From NCBI GenBank assembly GCA_013322215.1, contig JAAMEZ010000021.1, positions 682,001-746,000 on the forward strand: a stretch of 64,000 nt of DNA, in the 5' to 3' direction. Source of the DNA: Martinezella rhizogenes (GTDB lineage Bacteria > Pseudomonadota > Alphaproteobacteria > Rhizobiales > Rhizobiaceae). Shown here in pieces: positions 42,464 through 52,195 of the stretch; the stretch's first letter is position 1; the number at the start of each line of letters is the position of its first letter. Both the position numbers and the translations under genes were made by a program. The notes beneath the pieces were generated by a model. It searched no databases. It had not been told where the DNA came from and worked only from the letters and a program-made list of their open reading frames with translations.

Positions 42464-43489
42464 GTGACCATATTGAAATCAGTTTTGACCATTTCAGCTC
42501 TTTGCGCGGCCCTCGGCTTTGCCGCAACGGCAGCTTCTGCCGCCTCCACCAGCTATCCGTTGACCATCGACAATTGCGGCACCAAGGTCACCTTCCAGAA
42601 GGCTCCGGAGCGCGCCATCGGGCTCGGACAGAATAGCGCCGAAATCCTTCTCCTGCTCGGCCTCGAGGGCAAAATGGCCGGCACGGCCTTTTGGCCGAGC
42701 AAGGTTCTGCCGCAACTCGCCGAGGCCAATACCAAGGTCAAACTGCTGACCGTCGAATTCCCGACTTTTGAATCGATCCTCTCTGAAAATCCTGATTTCG
42801 TCGCTGCCGCCCTGCCGAGCCTGATGGGGCCGAGCAGCAAGGTCGCCAAGCGCGAGGATTTCGAAAAGCTCGGCATCCCGACCTATCTATCGCCGAGCAC
42901 CTGCCTCAGCACCGCCGTGGTCAAGGATCAATATGGCAGCCGCGGAGAGCTTTGGAACATGGATCTCCTCTACAAGGAGATCGACGAACTCTCGCAGATC
43001 TTCGACGTGCCCGATCGCGGGCAGGCCTTGATCGCTGACTTCAAGGCCCGCGAAGCCGCGCTGCGCTCCACTGTTTCCAAGGATGGCAAGCAGCTCTCCT
43101 ATGTCTTCTGGTTTTCCAGCCAATCGCCCTCCTCCGACGCCTATCTCGGCGGCAAGAACAGCGCATCCGGCTTCATCGCCGATCTGCTTGGCGGCCATAA
43201 TGCGATTACGGCGGAAGCGGAATGGCCCACGCTCGGCTGGGAGAGCATCATTGCGGCCAACCCTGATGTCATCGTCGTCGCCAGCCTCGACCGCAATCGC
43301 TGGGAGCTCGACAAGCCGGAAGCCAAGATCAACTTTCTCACCACCGATCCCGCCGTCAGCCAGCTAGCCGCGGTCAAGAACAAAGCGATTGTCGTCATGG
43401 ACGGCCAGGCCATGAACCCGACCATCCGGACGATCTATGGCGCCGAGCAGGTCGCCCAGCAGCTCAAGGCGCTTGGTCTCCTGAAGTGA
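42464..43489 (+). CDS. Metal-chelate ABC transporter substrate-binding protein (FepB/BtuF type)
   Basis: 341 residues. A signal peptide (ILKSVLTISALCAALGFAATAASA) is followed by PLTIDNCGTKVTFQKAPERAIGL, the start of the TroA-like helical-backbone receptor fold used for siderophores, haem and cobalamin. EWPTLGWESIIAANPDVIVV is also typical. The ligand is unknown. The GTG at 42464 is used; TTG at 42473 is possible. The stop overlaps the permease GTG by 4 bp. Confidence 0.87.
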   Translation: MTILKSVLTISALCAALGFAATAASAASTSYPLTIDNCGTKVTFQKAPERAIGLGQNSAEILLLLGLEGKMAGTAFWPSKVLPQLAEANTKVKLLTVEFPTFESILSENPDFVAAALPSLMGPSSKVAKREDFEKLGIPTYLSPSTCLSTAVVKDQYGSRGELWNMDLLYKEIDELSQIFDVPDRGQALIADFKAREAALRSTVSKDGKQLSYVFWFSSQSPSSDAYLGGKNSASGFIADLLGGHNAITAEAEWPTLGWESIIAANPDVIVVASLDRNRWELDKPEAKINFLTTDPAVSQLAAVKNKAIVVMDGQAMNPTIRTIYGAEQVAQQLKALGLLK

Positions 43490-44526
43490 TCGATACATAC
43501 CGGACCCTGAAGCAGCTGGCCATTATCGGCCTGCTGCTTTTCGCCTCTCTCGCGGCGATCGGCCTGACGATCGGTGTCAGCGTCGGCATCGGTGATCTAC
43601 CGATCCCGCTTTCAACGACCTTCTACGCCATCACCAACAGGCTGGGATGGACGGGTATCGAACTTAACCGCATCCACGAAACGGTGATCTGGGACTATCG
43701 CCTCAGCCGGGCGTTGGTGGCCGCTTTCTGCGGAGCGGGCCTGGCGCTCTCAGGGGCGATCATGCAGTCGCTCCTTCGCAACCCTCTTGCCGAACCCTAT
43801 GTGCTCGGCATTTCGGCGGGTGCCTCGACTGGCGCGGTGGCCATCGTCATACTCAATATCGGCGCCGGCGCGGTTTCGCTTTCGGCGGGTGCCTTTGCCG
43901 GCGCGTTCGCAGCCTTTTTCTTTGTCGCTCTGCTTTCAAACGGCACACGAGGCGGCGCTGATCGTACCATCCTTGCCGGTGTTGCCGCCTCTCAGCTGTT
44001 CAACGCTGCGACCTCCTATGTCGTGACGACATCGGGAAACGCACAGCAGGCGCGGGATGTGATGTTCTGGCTGCTCGGCAGTTTCGGCGGCGTTCGCTGG
44101 CCGGAATTCATGCTGGTCGCGACCATTGTCGGCTTCGGGCTTGCGGTCTGTCTGCTCTATGCGCGCGTGCTCGACGCGTTCGCCTTTGGCGACGAAGCCG
44201 CCTCGTCTCTTGGCGTCAATGTCGGGCGGGCGCGGATCGGGCTCTTCGCATTGACTGCGATGATGACGGCGGCGATTGTCAGCATGGTCGGTTCGATCGG
44301 CTTTGTCGGCCTCGTCGTGCCGCACGCGGCGCGCTTCTTCGTCGGCCCACTCCATATCCGGCTGCTGCCAGCCTGCGTCATCGTCGGCGCGATCTTCATG
44401 GTGCTGGCGGACATCGCATCGCGCGCCCTCATCCCCCAGCAGGTTCTGCCGATCGGTGTGGTCACGGCACTGGTTGGCGTTCCCTTCTTCTCCATCATTC
44501 TCTACCGGTTCCAGCGCGCATCATGA
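43486..44526 (+). CDS. FecCD-family ABC permease
   Basis: 346 residues with about ten TM segments. GLALSGAIMQSLLRNPLAEPYVLGISAGASTG in order and SIGFVGLVVPHAARFFVG are hallmark motifs. It transports siderophores, cobalamin or haem with the receptor encoded before and the ATPase after. GTG start; ATGA overlap with the ATPase gene. Confidence 0.93.
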   Translation: MIDTYRTLKQLAIIGLLLFASLAAIGLTIGVSVGIGDLPIPLSTTFYAITNRLGWTGIELNRIHETVIWDYRLSRALVAAFCGAGLALSGAIMQSLLRNPLAEPYVLGISAGASTGAVAIVILNIGAGAVSLSAGAFAGAFAAFFFVALLSNGTRGGADRTILAGVAASQLFNAATSYVVTTSGNAQQARDVMFWLLGSFGGVRWPEFMLVATIVGFGLAVCLLYARVLDAFAFGDEAASSLGVNVGRARIGLFALTAMMTAAIVSMVGSIGFVGLVVPHAARFFVGPLHIRLLPACVIVGAIFMVLADIASRALIPQQVLPIGVVTALVGVPFFSIILYRFQRAS

Positions 44527-45284
44527 GCATCAAGGCCGACAACGTCATCTGGAAAATCGGCGCGAAGACCGTACTCGACGGGGTCTCTTTCGAGGCGCCC
44601 GCGGGCAAGATGCTCGGCCTGCTCGGGCCGAACGGCTCGGGCAAGACCTCGCTCCTGCGTCTGCTTGCCGGCCTAAAACGACCGAATTCCGGTCGCATCA
44701 CGCTCGAACAGAAGGATCTGCAGCGCATGTCTCGCAGTTCGATCGCGAGGCGCGTCGCCTTCGTCGAACAGCACAGCACCACAAACGCCAATCTCAAGGT
44801 CATCGATGTCGTAAAGCTCGGCCGGTTTCCGCATCGATCGATGTTTTCCGGCTGGACGTCGGCAGATGACGAGGCCGTCGAAGACGCTCTTGCGCGCGCC
44901 GGCATGAGAGAGAAACGCAACGACCAATGGCAGAGCCTGTCGGGTGGCGAAAAGCAACGCACCCACATCGCACGAGCCCTCGCTCAGGCGCCGAAAGAGC
45001 TGATCCTCGACGAGCCGACCAACCACCTCGATATCCAGCACCAGATCAGCCTGATGCGACTGGTTGCCGGCCTGCCGGTCACCAGCATCATCGCTCTTCA
45101 CGATCTCAACCATGCAGCCATGTTCTGCGATGAATTGATTATCATGCAGCAAGGCAGGATCGTCGCTTCCGGCACGCCGGAAGACGTGTTGACCGAAGAT
45201 CTGCTGAGGACCGTATTTGCTGTCGAGGCTAGGGTCGAAACCTCTCCCCACCACTCCCGGCCCCATATTCACTATCTCCGATGA
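44523..45284 (+). CDS. ABC transporter ATPase, FecE/BtuD type
   Basis: 253 residues. Walker A GPNGSGKTS, signature LSGGEKQRTHIAR, Walker B LILDEPTNHLD and switch His ALHDLNHA. The composition and length fit ATPases of siderophore or cobalamin importers. It ends 157 bp before the short-chain dehydrogenase gene. Confidence 0.93.
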   Translation: MSIKADNVIWKIGAKTVLDGVSFEAPAGKMLGLLGPNGSGKTSLLRLLAGLKRPNSGRITLEQKDLQRMSRSSIARRVAFVEQHSTTNANLKVIDVVKLGRFPHRSMFSGWTSADDEAVEDALARAGMREKRNDQWQSLSGGEKQRTHIARALAQAPKELILDEPTNHLDIQHQISLMRLVAGLPVTSIIALHDLNHAAMFCDELIIMQQGRIVASGTPEDVLTEDLLRTVFAVEARVETSPHHSRPHIHYLR

Positions 45285-45441
45285 CGGAGAAATCCGGAAT
45301 CGGTCCCTTGATTGGCCCTTGCCTCGCAATGGAACCGAGCGCATCTTTCGCAACACCCTCGACGGGTTCGCGGGCTTTGAACGACATCGGCAAAGGACCG
45401 CATCGGCGTTTGTTTTACGCCTGCGGCAGATGGGGGAATGC

Positions 45442-46209
45442 GTGACGGATAGGCTCAAGGGCAAGATTGCCATCATTTCGGGCGGTGCTACCGGCATGGG
45501 TGGAGCGGCTTCGCGCCTGTTTGCGGCGGAGGGCGCCAAGGTTGCGATCATCGACAGAAACGGCGATGCGGCGGCTGAAACCGTGCGCGAGATCCGCGCT
45601 GCCGGCGGCACGGCGGACCATTGGGTTGCCGATGTTTCCGACGAGGCAGCCGTCAATGCGGCGGTCAAGGGCATCGAGGATCGTTTCGGCGCGGTGACCG
45701 TGCTCTTCAATCACGCCGGCACCATCGTCATCAAGCCGTTCCTCGAAACGACGCTCGAGGAATGGGAATGGCTGCATGGCGTCAATGTCCGCTCGATGTT
45801 CCTCATGACCAAGGCGGTACTGCCGGGCATGATTGCTGCCGGTGGCGGCTCCATCGTCTGCACCTCGTCGATCTCGGCGGTCGCAGCAACTCCGATGGAG
45901 GTGCTCTATGACACGACGAAGGGGGCGGTTCACATGTTCGCCCGCGCCATTGCCGTTGAATTCCGAGATCGCAATATCCGCTGTAATGCCGTATGCCCGG
46001 GCTTCATTCGCACGCCGCATGGACTGCGTGAGGTGGCGGAGTTGCAGGCCCTCGGCGTCGATGTCTCGGACGAGGCAATTGCGGCGCAGCAGGGCCGGAT
46101 CGGCGAGCCCGAAGACGTGGCGCGCGCCGCCCTCTATCTGGCGTCGGATGATTCCAATTTCGTCAACGGCATCCATCTCTTCGTCGACAACGGCTTCACC
46201 GCCATCTGA
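45442..46209 (+). CDS. Short-chain dehydrogenase/reductase
   Basis: 255 residues. The Rossmann motif is SGGATGMGGAASRLFA, followed by the NHAG motif (NHAGT), catalytic Ser in TSSISAVAA and the YxxxK pair in YDTTKGAV. Classical NAD(P)-dependent sugar or alcohol dehydrogenase size. The GTG at 45442 is chosen because TGGGGGAA lies just upstream; an in-frame ATG at 45430 would add four residues. It precedes the ROK regulator and may belong to the sugar conjugate pathway. Confidence 0.9.
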   Translation: MTDRLKGKIAIISGGATGMGGAASRLFAAEGAKVAIIDRNGDAAAETVREIRAAGGTADHWVADVSDEAAVNAAVKGIEDRFGAVTVLFNHAGTIVIKPFLETTLEEWEWLHGVNVRSMFLMTKAVLPGMIAAGGGSIVCTSSISAVAATPMEVLYDTTKGAVHMFARAIAVEFRDRNIRCNAVCPGFIRTPHGLREVAELQALGVDVSDEAIAAQQGRIGEPEDVARAALYLASDDSNFVNGIHLFVDNGFTAI

Positions 46210-46328
46210 TCGCAAATAGCAGTGCATCGTCCGAGCAAGTCGATATTTTTCAATAGGATATGGCTGTCAATTTCGCAGCGCCGATGGTAAGGGAGCTTTA
46301 CGAATGACTTCACCGCCCCGGGTGCCCA

Positions 46329-47540
46329 TTGAGTACTGCTTGGCAACAGACCGGAATTGATGCGCCGCCGCTAACGGAGAGTGCGCGGGCCGTGCTGCGA
46401 ACCATTGCAAGCAACGGCCCCGCCACGAGACCGCAATTGAGCGCGGCGCTGATGTTTTCGAAGCCCACCATGTCGGCAGCCGTCAGCGAGCTTGAGCGGC
46501 ATGACCTGCTTGCGCCGGCCGGGATCAATCGCGGCTCGGTCGGTCGGACCTCCGTCACCTACGGTCTCGGCCCAAAGGCGGGCTTCGTCATCGGCGTCGA
46601 TTGCGGCACGACCCATATCAACGCGATCGCGCGGGGCCTCGATGGTGCGACGCTCACCACCGTCGAAATGCCGCTTGTCGACAAATCCGCTGACGAACGA
46701 TTTCTTCTGATAGAAGATGTCATCGCACGGTTGTTTTCGCAGTTTGAAACGCGGTCGACACCGCTGCGCGCAATCGCGATCGCCCTGCCGAACATCATTT
46801 CCGCATCTCTTGAAAGAATGTCCGGCCGTGAAGCCTTGATACCGGTTCTGGAGCGGCTGCAAGCCACCTATGGCGCGCCCGTACTGCTTGAAAACAACGT
46901 CAACTGCGCAGCCCTTGCCGAATATCACGAAGGATCGGCAAAGCAGTATTCCTTTGCGATCTACATGCAGATCGGCGTGAAGACCGGCATGGGCATCGTG
47001 CTGGATGGCCGGCTTTTCCGCGGCTTCAAAGGTGGCGCCGGCGAAATCGGCCACCTGCCCTTTCCGTGGTCGGAGCACGAGCGGCCGAAATGGCAGCAGG
47101 TGGAAACCTATATGGGATCTGCAGCCCTTCTGGAGCGTGCCGCAGCAAAATGGCCCGCCGGGGAAGGCACGCCGCCGAAGAGTACCAGCGAACTTTTTGC
47201 CCGCGTGGAGCAATCTCCGACTGCGCGCGCCATTGTCGAGCAGCATGCCCGCGATGTCGGGAACCTCGCTGCCGCCTGCGTTAGCGTGCTCGATCCGCAA
47301 CTGATCGTTCTTGGTGGCGGCGTCGGGCAAAACCCGCAATTGCTGCCCGGCGTCAGGGATGTGGTGAAGGAATTGTGCTGGCCGGTGGAAGTGGTCAATG
47401 GCCAGCTATCGAACCAGGCGACCGTTCTTGGCGCCGTGCGTCTCGCCATCGACTTTGCCATGGCGAGACTTTTGGGAGAGGAAGGCAAGACTGCCTTCCT
47501 CTATCCGAGCGCACTGACCATGGATCAGATCAACATCTGA
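46329..47540 (+). CDS. ROK family transcriptional regulator lacking the zinc motif
   Basis: 403 residues. An N-terminal winged helix (about 18-75, VLRTIASNGPATRPQLSAAL, SKPTMSAAVSELE) is fused to a ROK kinase-like domain (VIGVDCGTTHINAI, GVKTGMGIVLDGRLFRG, GGAGEIGHL). The usual CxCGxxGCxE zinc-binding motif after GEIGH is replaced by PFPWSEHERPKWQQVETYMG. NagC/Mlc-type regulators bind sugars or sugar phosphates. The only start compatible with the upstream stop at 46305 is the TTG at 46329, with a weak ribosome site. Its 3' end is 7 bp from the convergent SIS gene. Confidence 0.88.
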   Translation: MSTAWQQTGIDAPPLTESARAVLRTIASNGPATRPQLSAALMFSKPTMSAAVSELERHDLLAPAGINRGSVGRTSVTYGLGPKAGFVIGVDCGTTHINAIARGLDGATLTTVEMPLVDKSADERFLLIEDVIARLFSQFETRSTPLRAIAIALPNIISASLERMSGREALIPVLERLQATYGAPVLLENNVNCAALAEYHEGSAKQYSFAIYMQIGVKTGMGIVLDGRLFRGFKGGAGEIGHLPFPWSEHERPKWQQVETYMGSAALLERAAAKWPAGEGTPPKSTSELFARVEQSPTARAIVEQHARDVGNLAAACVSVLDPQLIVLGGGVGQNPQLLPGVRDVVKELCWPVEVVNGQLSNQATVLGAVRLAIDFAMARLLGEEGKTAFLYPSALTMDQINI

Positions 47541-47547
47541 GCAAGGC

Positions 47548-48555
47548 TCAAATATCGCGCTTGGTATCGGTCTGGCGGTAGCGGAATTCGCAGACCGGCA
47601 AGCCCGCATCTTCCGACAGCGTCGCAATCAGCAACTGCGCTGGGATGGCCTGCAAGATGGCATCGCCAATGCCTTCGGAGAAGGCCGGCACATGGATGAC
47701 GACGAGATTGTCACCATCCACGATATCGGTCCGCGCGGTGACGAGAACCGAGGGGATGCCGAAGCCGGCGAGATCCTGCGCAAGCTTGACCTCACGGCCA
47801 TTGCCGAAGAGCAGCACGCCGCTATCCCTGTCGTTCGGCTCCATCGGCCCATGAAGGAAATTCAGCGTATCCCAATCCTGAGCAGCGACGCGTGCGGCTT
47901 CACGCACGAGGAGTGCGGCATAGCCGGCCGTGCCCAACGCCGTGCCCGCGCCCACGCAATCGATAGATTTCTTGCCGGCCAGAAGCCTGGCCGCCTTATC
48001 GGCCCGAGCACGCGTCTGTTTCAGGACATCTTCGGCGCGGCTCGAAATTTCACTCCAATTCGTTCCCGATGAACGACCGGCCCTGTCGATGAGCAGAGCT
48101 GCGCTCAGCAACGATCCGAGATAGCTCGTCGTATTCGGACCGCTGTCAGCACCGCTTTCGCTTGCGATCATATGCTTCACGACCCGTGAAATCGGCGTGC
48201 CGTCTGCCTTGGCAATACCGTAGGATTGAACGCTCGGCCTAAGCTCCATGGCACGCGCCGGTTCTTCACTGCGCCCGGAAGCGGAAAAGGCGATGTAAGC
48301 ATCGCCGGCATCGACTGACGGGTCGTAGAGATCGGTGCCGGGCAAAGCGAACGCCCGCAAGCCCTGGGAGCGCATCTGCGCCGCGGCAACGACTGCCGCA
48401 TAAAGGCTTGCGCCGATACCGACAAGAACCGTCGATCCGCGCTTGACTGGCTCGAGATCGAGCGTTTCCAGCCGCTTGGAGACGGCATTGAAGCAGGTGT
48501 TGAGAGCAGCGGGCTGCAATGCGATCGCTTCGCGGTAGGGCACTCTGTCTGTCAT
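47548..48555 (-). CDS. Double SIS-domain sugar isomerase/deglycase-like protein
   Basis: 335 residues with two sugar isomerase (SIS) domains. The first has VLVGIGASLYAAVVAAA and the phosphosugar loop AFSASGRSEEP; the second has CVGAGTALGTAGYAALLVREAARV and WDTLNFLHGPMEPN. The layout is that of the GlmS isomerase half, AgaS and FrlB, which act on amino sugar phosphates or glycated amino acid phosphates. The start at 48555 has TGGA upstream with 7-nt spacing; ATGs at 48561 and 48567 are alternatives. Last gene of the kinase-importer operon. Confidence 0.85.
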   Translation of the reverse strand: MTDRVPYREAIALQPAALNTCFNAVSKRLETLDLEPVKRGSTVLVGIGASLYAAVVAAAQMRSQGLRAFALPGTDLYDPSVDAGDAYIAFSASGRSEEPARAMELRPSVQSYGIAKADGTPISRVVKHMIASESGADSGPNTTSYLGSLLSAALLIDRAGRSSGTNWSEISSRAEDVLKQTRARADKAARLLAGKKSIDCVGAGTALGTAGYAALLVREAARVAAQDWDTLNFLHGPMEPNDRDSGVLLFGNGREVKLAQDLAGFGIPSVLVTARTDIVDGDNLVVIHVPAFSEGIGDAILQAIPAQLLIATLSEDAGLPVCEFRYRQTDTKRDI

Positions 48556-48581
48556 GGTCATTTCCATCTGTTTGAAGGAGA

Positions 48582-48606
48582 GGCGGCCGAGCAGATAGCG
48601 GCCGCC
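48582..48606 (-). terminator. Hairpin between binding-protein and SIS genes
   Basis: Arms GGCGGCC and GGCCGCC form a 7-bp GC stem with an 11-nt loop, 19 bp past the binding-protein stop. There is no T-run. Same placement as hairpins in three other ABC operons of this window. Confidence 0.5.
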
Positions 48607-48624
48607 CCCGAAGATTGGCGGATA

Positions 48625-49512
48625 TCAATCCAGCTTCATGTAGTCGGCAAAGCGCGCGGCATCGTTGATGGTGACCTTGCCGAGCTTGTTTTCGCCAAGA
48701 CCCCATTTTTCGAAGATCTTGGCGTAGGAGCCATCGTCGATCATCGATTGCATCGCCGCGGCAAGCGCATCGCGCAGCTTCGGGTCATCCTTGCTGACGA
48801 GCATCGCCTGGTAACCAACGGCATACTGGGCACCGGTGATGAGTTCTAGCTTCTTGTTGCCCGCGGGCTGATGCTGAAGGCTGTAGGCCGCAACACCCGT
48901 CGTATCCATGGAAAGATCGACGCGACCGCTCTGCAGAGCGATCTTGATCTGATCGTTCGACGGGAACTGCATGACGTTGAGCGGCTTGTCGGCCGGGCAG
49001 AGCGTCTTTTGCTTGTCGAGGAGCTGAAGTGGTATCGAGCCCTGAACGGCGCCGGCGTTGAGCCCGCAGGCATCCTTCAGCTTGTGCACGCCCTTGGGAT
49101 TGCCCTCCAGCACGATGATGCTGGTGCCCTCAAGCATGTAGTTGACGACATCGACGATCTTTTCGCGTTCGGCGAAATCGCCGAAAGCGGACATGCCCAT
49201 ATCGAAGCGGCCGGCCTGGATGCCCGGAATGATGCTGGCGAACTGCGCCGGCACGTCGGTAAATTTTACGCCGAGGCGAGCGCCCATCTCATCGCGCAGT
49301 TCGCGCTCGAGACCGATGATCGTCTTGTTGTCTTCGCCGTAGAAATCGTAAGGCGGAGTCTGCGGCTCCGTCCCGACCTTGATCTCGCCCGCCGACTGGA
49401 TCTTTTCGGGCAGCATGGCGTGCAGCTTCTGGTCGACGCCATCAGCCCAAGCGGTAGAGCTTGCCACCAAGATTGCAGCGAACATGATTGTGAATTTGGT
49501 CTTCCCTGTCAT
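48625..49512 (-). CDS. Amino-acid-type ABC substrate-binding protein (family 3)
   Basis: 295 residues with signal peptide (MTGKTKFTIMFAAILVASSTAWA). The SBP_bac_3 fold shows IKVGTEPQTPPYDFYGEDNKTIIG, LEREL and RFDMGMSAFGDFAEREKIVDVV. It would bind a polar amino acid, opine or amino-sugar conjugate; the kinase and SIS genes favour a sugar-bearing ligand. AAGGGGAA lies upstream of the ATG. Confidence 0.9.
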   Translation of the reverse strand: MTGKTKFTIMFAAILVASSTAWADGVDQKLHAMLPEKIQSAGEIKVGTEPQTPPYDFYGEDNKTIIGLERELRDEMGARLGVKFTDVPAQFASIIPGIQAGRFDMGMSAFGDFAEREKIVDVVNYMLEGTSIIVLEGNPKGVHKLKDACGLNAGAVQGSIPLQLLDKQKTLCPADKPLNVMQFPSNDQIKIALQSGRVDLSMDTTGVAAYSLQHQPAGNKKLELITGAQYAVGYQAMLVSKDDPKLRDALAAAMQSMIDDGSYAKIFEKWGLGENKLGKVTINDAARFADYMKLD

Positions 49513-49576
49513 CGGTATTCCCCTTTTTTTCCTGGTGCACGTGAAGGACGTGCGGCCTCATTGCGGTGCCTGCCAG

Positions 49577-50365
49577 TCAGTGCATCCGTCTCAAAAACGC
49601 CTGAGTTCTTTCCTGCCTTGGATTGTCGAGCACCTCGCGCGCCGGCCCTTCCTCGACGACGACACCCTGATCCATGAACACGATCCGATCGGCGACCTCG
49701 CGGGCGAAGGAAAGCTCATGAGTGACGACGATCATTGTCATGCCATCGGCGGCAAGCTTGCGCATGACATTCAGCACCTCGCCGACGAGTTCGGGATCAA
49801 GTGCGGATGTGGGCTCGTCGAAAAGCATCAGTTTCGGGTTCATCGCCAGCGCTCTGGCGATCGCTACGCGCTGCTGCTGACCGCCGGAGAGCTGATAGGG
49901 ATAGGCGCTGCCGCGGCCTTCGAGATCCACCATCTTCAGAAGCTCGCGCGCCCGGCTCAAAGCCTCCTCGCGCGACTTTCCGCGATTGAGGATCGGTGGC
50001 TGAGAAATGTTCGTCAGCACGTCCTGATGGGCGAAAAGATTGAAGCGCTGGAACACCATGCCGATGTCGCGGCGCTGCACGGCAAGCTCCTTGCCGCTCA
50101 TCTCATGCAAGGCATCACCCCGCTCGTGATAGCCGATCAACTGGCCATCGACGAGAATGCGGCCGGCCGTCATTCGCTCGAGATGATTGATGCATCTGAG
50201 GAAGGTGGATTTTCCACTGCCCGACGGGCCGAGAAGGCAGACGACCTCGCCTTTGCTGACGGAGAGATTGATGCCCTTCAACACTTCGAGCGAGCCGAAG
50301 GATTTGTGCACGTCGATCGCCTCGACGATGGGCTTTGCTGCGGTCGATATCATGGGGATGCTCAT
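49577..50365 (-). CDS. Amino-acid-type ABC transporter ATPase (GlnQ-like)
   Basis: 262 residues. Walker [10 protein letters not shown], signature [13 protein letters not shown], Walker [13 protein letters not shown] and switch His VVTHELSFA are all standard. ATGA overlap of 4 bp with the permease gene. It energises the one-permease importer of this operon. Confidence 0.94.
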   Translation of the reverse strand: MSIPMISTAAKPIVEAIDVHKSFGSLEVLKGINLSVSKGEVVCLLGPSGSGKSTFLRCINHLERMTAGRILVDGQLIGYHERGDALHEMSGKELAVQRRDIGMVFQRFNLFAHQDVLTNISQPPILNRGKSREEALSRARELLKMVDLEGRGSAYPYQLSGGQQQRVAIARALAMNPKLMLFDEPTSALDPELVGEVLNVMRKLAADGMTMIVVTHELSFAREVADRIVFMDQGVVVEEGPAREVLDNPRQERTQAFLRRMH

Positions 50366-51228
50366 CCGTTTCTCCCTTCCGCGCGCATGAGGCGCAGAGC
50401 GCCTTGCACGAAGCCGGGCGCCTCGTGTGTCGACTTTCCAAGCCGGCGTTCGATGACGAGCTGGATGGCGGAAGCGATCGTGGTCATCACGAGGTACCAG
50501 ATGCTGGCGACGATCAGCAGTTCGATGATCAGGAAGTTCCGGGCGTAGATGTTCTGCGCACGCGTCAGCAGATCCTGGGCCGCGACGACGGAGACAAGAG
50601 AGGTCGTCTTCAGCATCGAGATCGTCTGATTGCCGATCGGCGGGATGATGACGCGCAGCGCCTGGGGGAAGATGATGCGCAGCATGGATTGGACCGGCGT
50701 ATAGCCGAGCGCCTTGGCGGCCTCCTGCTGACCATTGTCGACGGCGAGCAAACCGCCGCGAATGATCTCCGCCATATAGGCGGCTTCATTGAGGCTGAGG
50801 GCAAGAAGTGCTGCGATGAAGGCCGTAACGATCGAGTTGGTGTCGATGTGGACGGAACCGATATCGATGCTCGGAATGAAAAGCTGGATATTGAACCAGA
50901 AGATGATCTGGACCAGCAGCGGCGTGCCGCGGAAGAACCAGATATAGAGGCTTGCGAAACCGGATAGCACCGGATTGGATGCAAGCCGCATCGTGGCAAG
51001 GATCGCGCCGGCAACGATGCTGATGATCATCGACAACACGGTGAACAGGATCGTCAGCTTGATCCCATCCAGGATCGTATCGTCGAAGATATATTGCGGC
51101 ACCGCCGACCAGCTGATGTGGCGGCTGGTGCCGACCATGAATACAAGCAGCGCGACAACCGCGATCAGCAGGACAGCGATCACGCGCTGCCCCCAGTTTC
51201 GCGCGGGAATGATCTTCCGGGAGGTCAT
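50362..51228 (-). CDS. Amino-acid-type ABC permease (HisM/GlnP-like)
   Basis: 288 residues with about five TM segments. [32 protein letters not shown] carries the EAA loop region of polar amino acid permeases; only one permease gene is present, so the channel should be a homodimer. The start at 51228 overlaps the kinase stop by 4 bp and has GGAGAG upstream. Confidence 0.92.
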   Translation of the reverse strand: MTSRKIIPARNWGQRVIAVLLIAVVALLVFMVGTSRHISWSAVPQYIFDDTILDGIKLTILFTVLSMIISIVAGAILATMRLASNPVLSGFASLYIWFFRGTPLLVQIIFWFNIQLFIPSIDIGSVHIDTNSIVTAFIAALLALSLNEAAYMAEIIRGGLLAVDNGQQEAAKALGYTPVQSMLRIIFPQALRVIIPPIGNQTISMLKTTSLVSVVAAQDLLTRAQNIYARNFLIIELLIVASIWYLVMTTIASAIQLVIERRLGKSTHEAPGFVQGALRLMRAEGRNG

Positions 51229-52178
51229 GCGGCTCTCCAATCATCGGCAGTTTTCAGCTCGCCGTCGATATGCGGCGGCGGCAAGGTGGCCGGCAGGTCA
51301 CCAAGGCTGAGCTTGCGGGCCAGTACCATCGCCCCCGCCACCGGCGGCTCGTTGAGAAGGGTCAGCGCCAGATCAGGCAGACGGTCACCAAGGGCCATCT
51401 TGAAGGCCGCGAGAAGCCGCGGCTGACGGGCAATGACGCCGCCACCGGTGACGACATCGCCACGCGGCGCACCGCGCCGGAGCAATTGCGCCGTGAGCAC
51501 GGCGAGTGCGGCACCCGCCTCTGTGATGACCTTGTCGGCATATCGTGAACCCGCATCTGCTGCGTCGAATACCAGCGGTGCAAGCCGGCCTATGCCGGCC
51601 GCCGATCCGATCTCGCCCAACGCCCGCCCGATCTCGATCGGCGACGATATGGCTAGGGCTTCGATGAGGCTCCGACCGAGGGGATCGAGCGGCTCCCCCT
51701 GGTCAAGCGCAAAGCGGATGGTCCGGGCTGCTTCCCGCACAAGACCGCTCGCACTTCCCTCATCACCCAGATACCAACCCCAGCCACCGGATGCGATCAT
51801 CCTGCGCGCGGCGTCGCGCGAGACCGCAATCGAACCGGTACCGCTGATGACGGAAATGCCGCTCGTCTTGCCCGCTGCCGGCAACAGCAGTTCGGAGTCG
51901 TTGAGAACCAGGACCGTGCCGGGCAAGTGCCGGGCAAGCCTTGTCTGCAGTGCAAGCCGATCCTCATCGCTGTCGCAGCCATGCGCACCGACGACCGTGA
52001 TCTTCGGCGTCGCTCCAGTCGTTGCGACAAGCAGCGAAACGAGCGCCTGCGCATCCGCATCATGATCGATGCGAGCGCGCCATTCCGCTGTGTAAACGAC
52101 CCTCTCGCCAACCGTCTCGCCACCCATCTCGGCGATGAGCTGCGTTTTGGTTCCGCCAATATCAATTCCAGCAATCAT
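51225..52178 (-). CDS. BadF/BadG-type sugar kinase (N-acetylglucosamine kinase-like)
   Basis: 317 residues. The ASKHA ATPase motifs are GIDIGGTKTQL, SVISGTGSIAVS and GGWGWYLGDEGSASGL, followed by VVTGGGVI. This pattern is typical of N-acetylglucosamine and related amino-sugar kinases. It would phosphorylate the imported ligand or its sugar part before the SIS protein acts. First gene of the operon, with a promoter and palindrome directly upstream. The start at 52178 (MIAGIDIGG) is clear. Confidence 0.87.
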   Translation of the reverse strand: MIAGIDIGGTKTQLIAEMGGETVGERVVYTAEWRARIDHDADAQALVSLLVATTGATPKITVVGAHGCDSDEDRLALQTRLARHLPGTVLVLNDSELLLPAAGKTSGISVISGTGSIAVSRDAARRMIASGGWGWYLGDEGSASGLVREAARTIRFALDQGEPLDPLGRSLIEALAISSPIEIGRALGEIGSAAGIGRLAPLVFDAADAGSRYADKVITEAGAALAVLTAQLLRRGAPRGDVVTGGGVIARQPRLLAAFKMALGDRLPDLALTLLNEPPVAGAMVLARKLSLGDLPATLPPPHIDGELKTADDWRAA

Positions 52179-52195
52179 GCGTCCCAATCCATTTG

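Noticed and set aside
51225-52178. Second ROK-type glucokinase
   Set aside because: The GTGSIA and GGWGWYLGDEGSASG motifs fit BadF/BadG-type kinases, and the ROK signature is absent.
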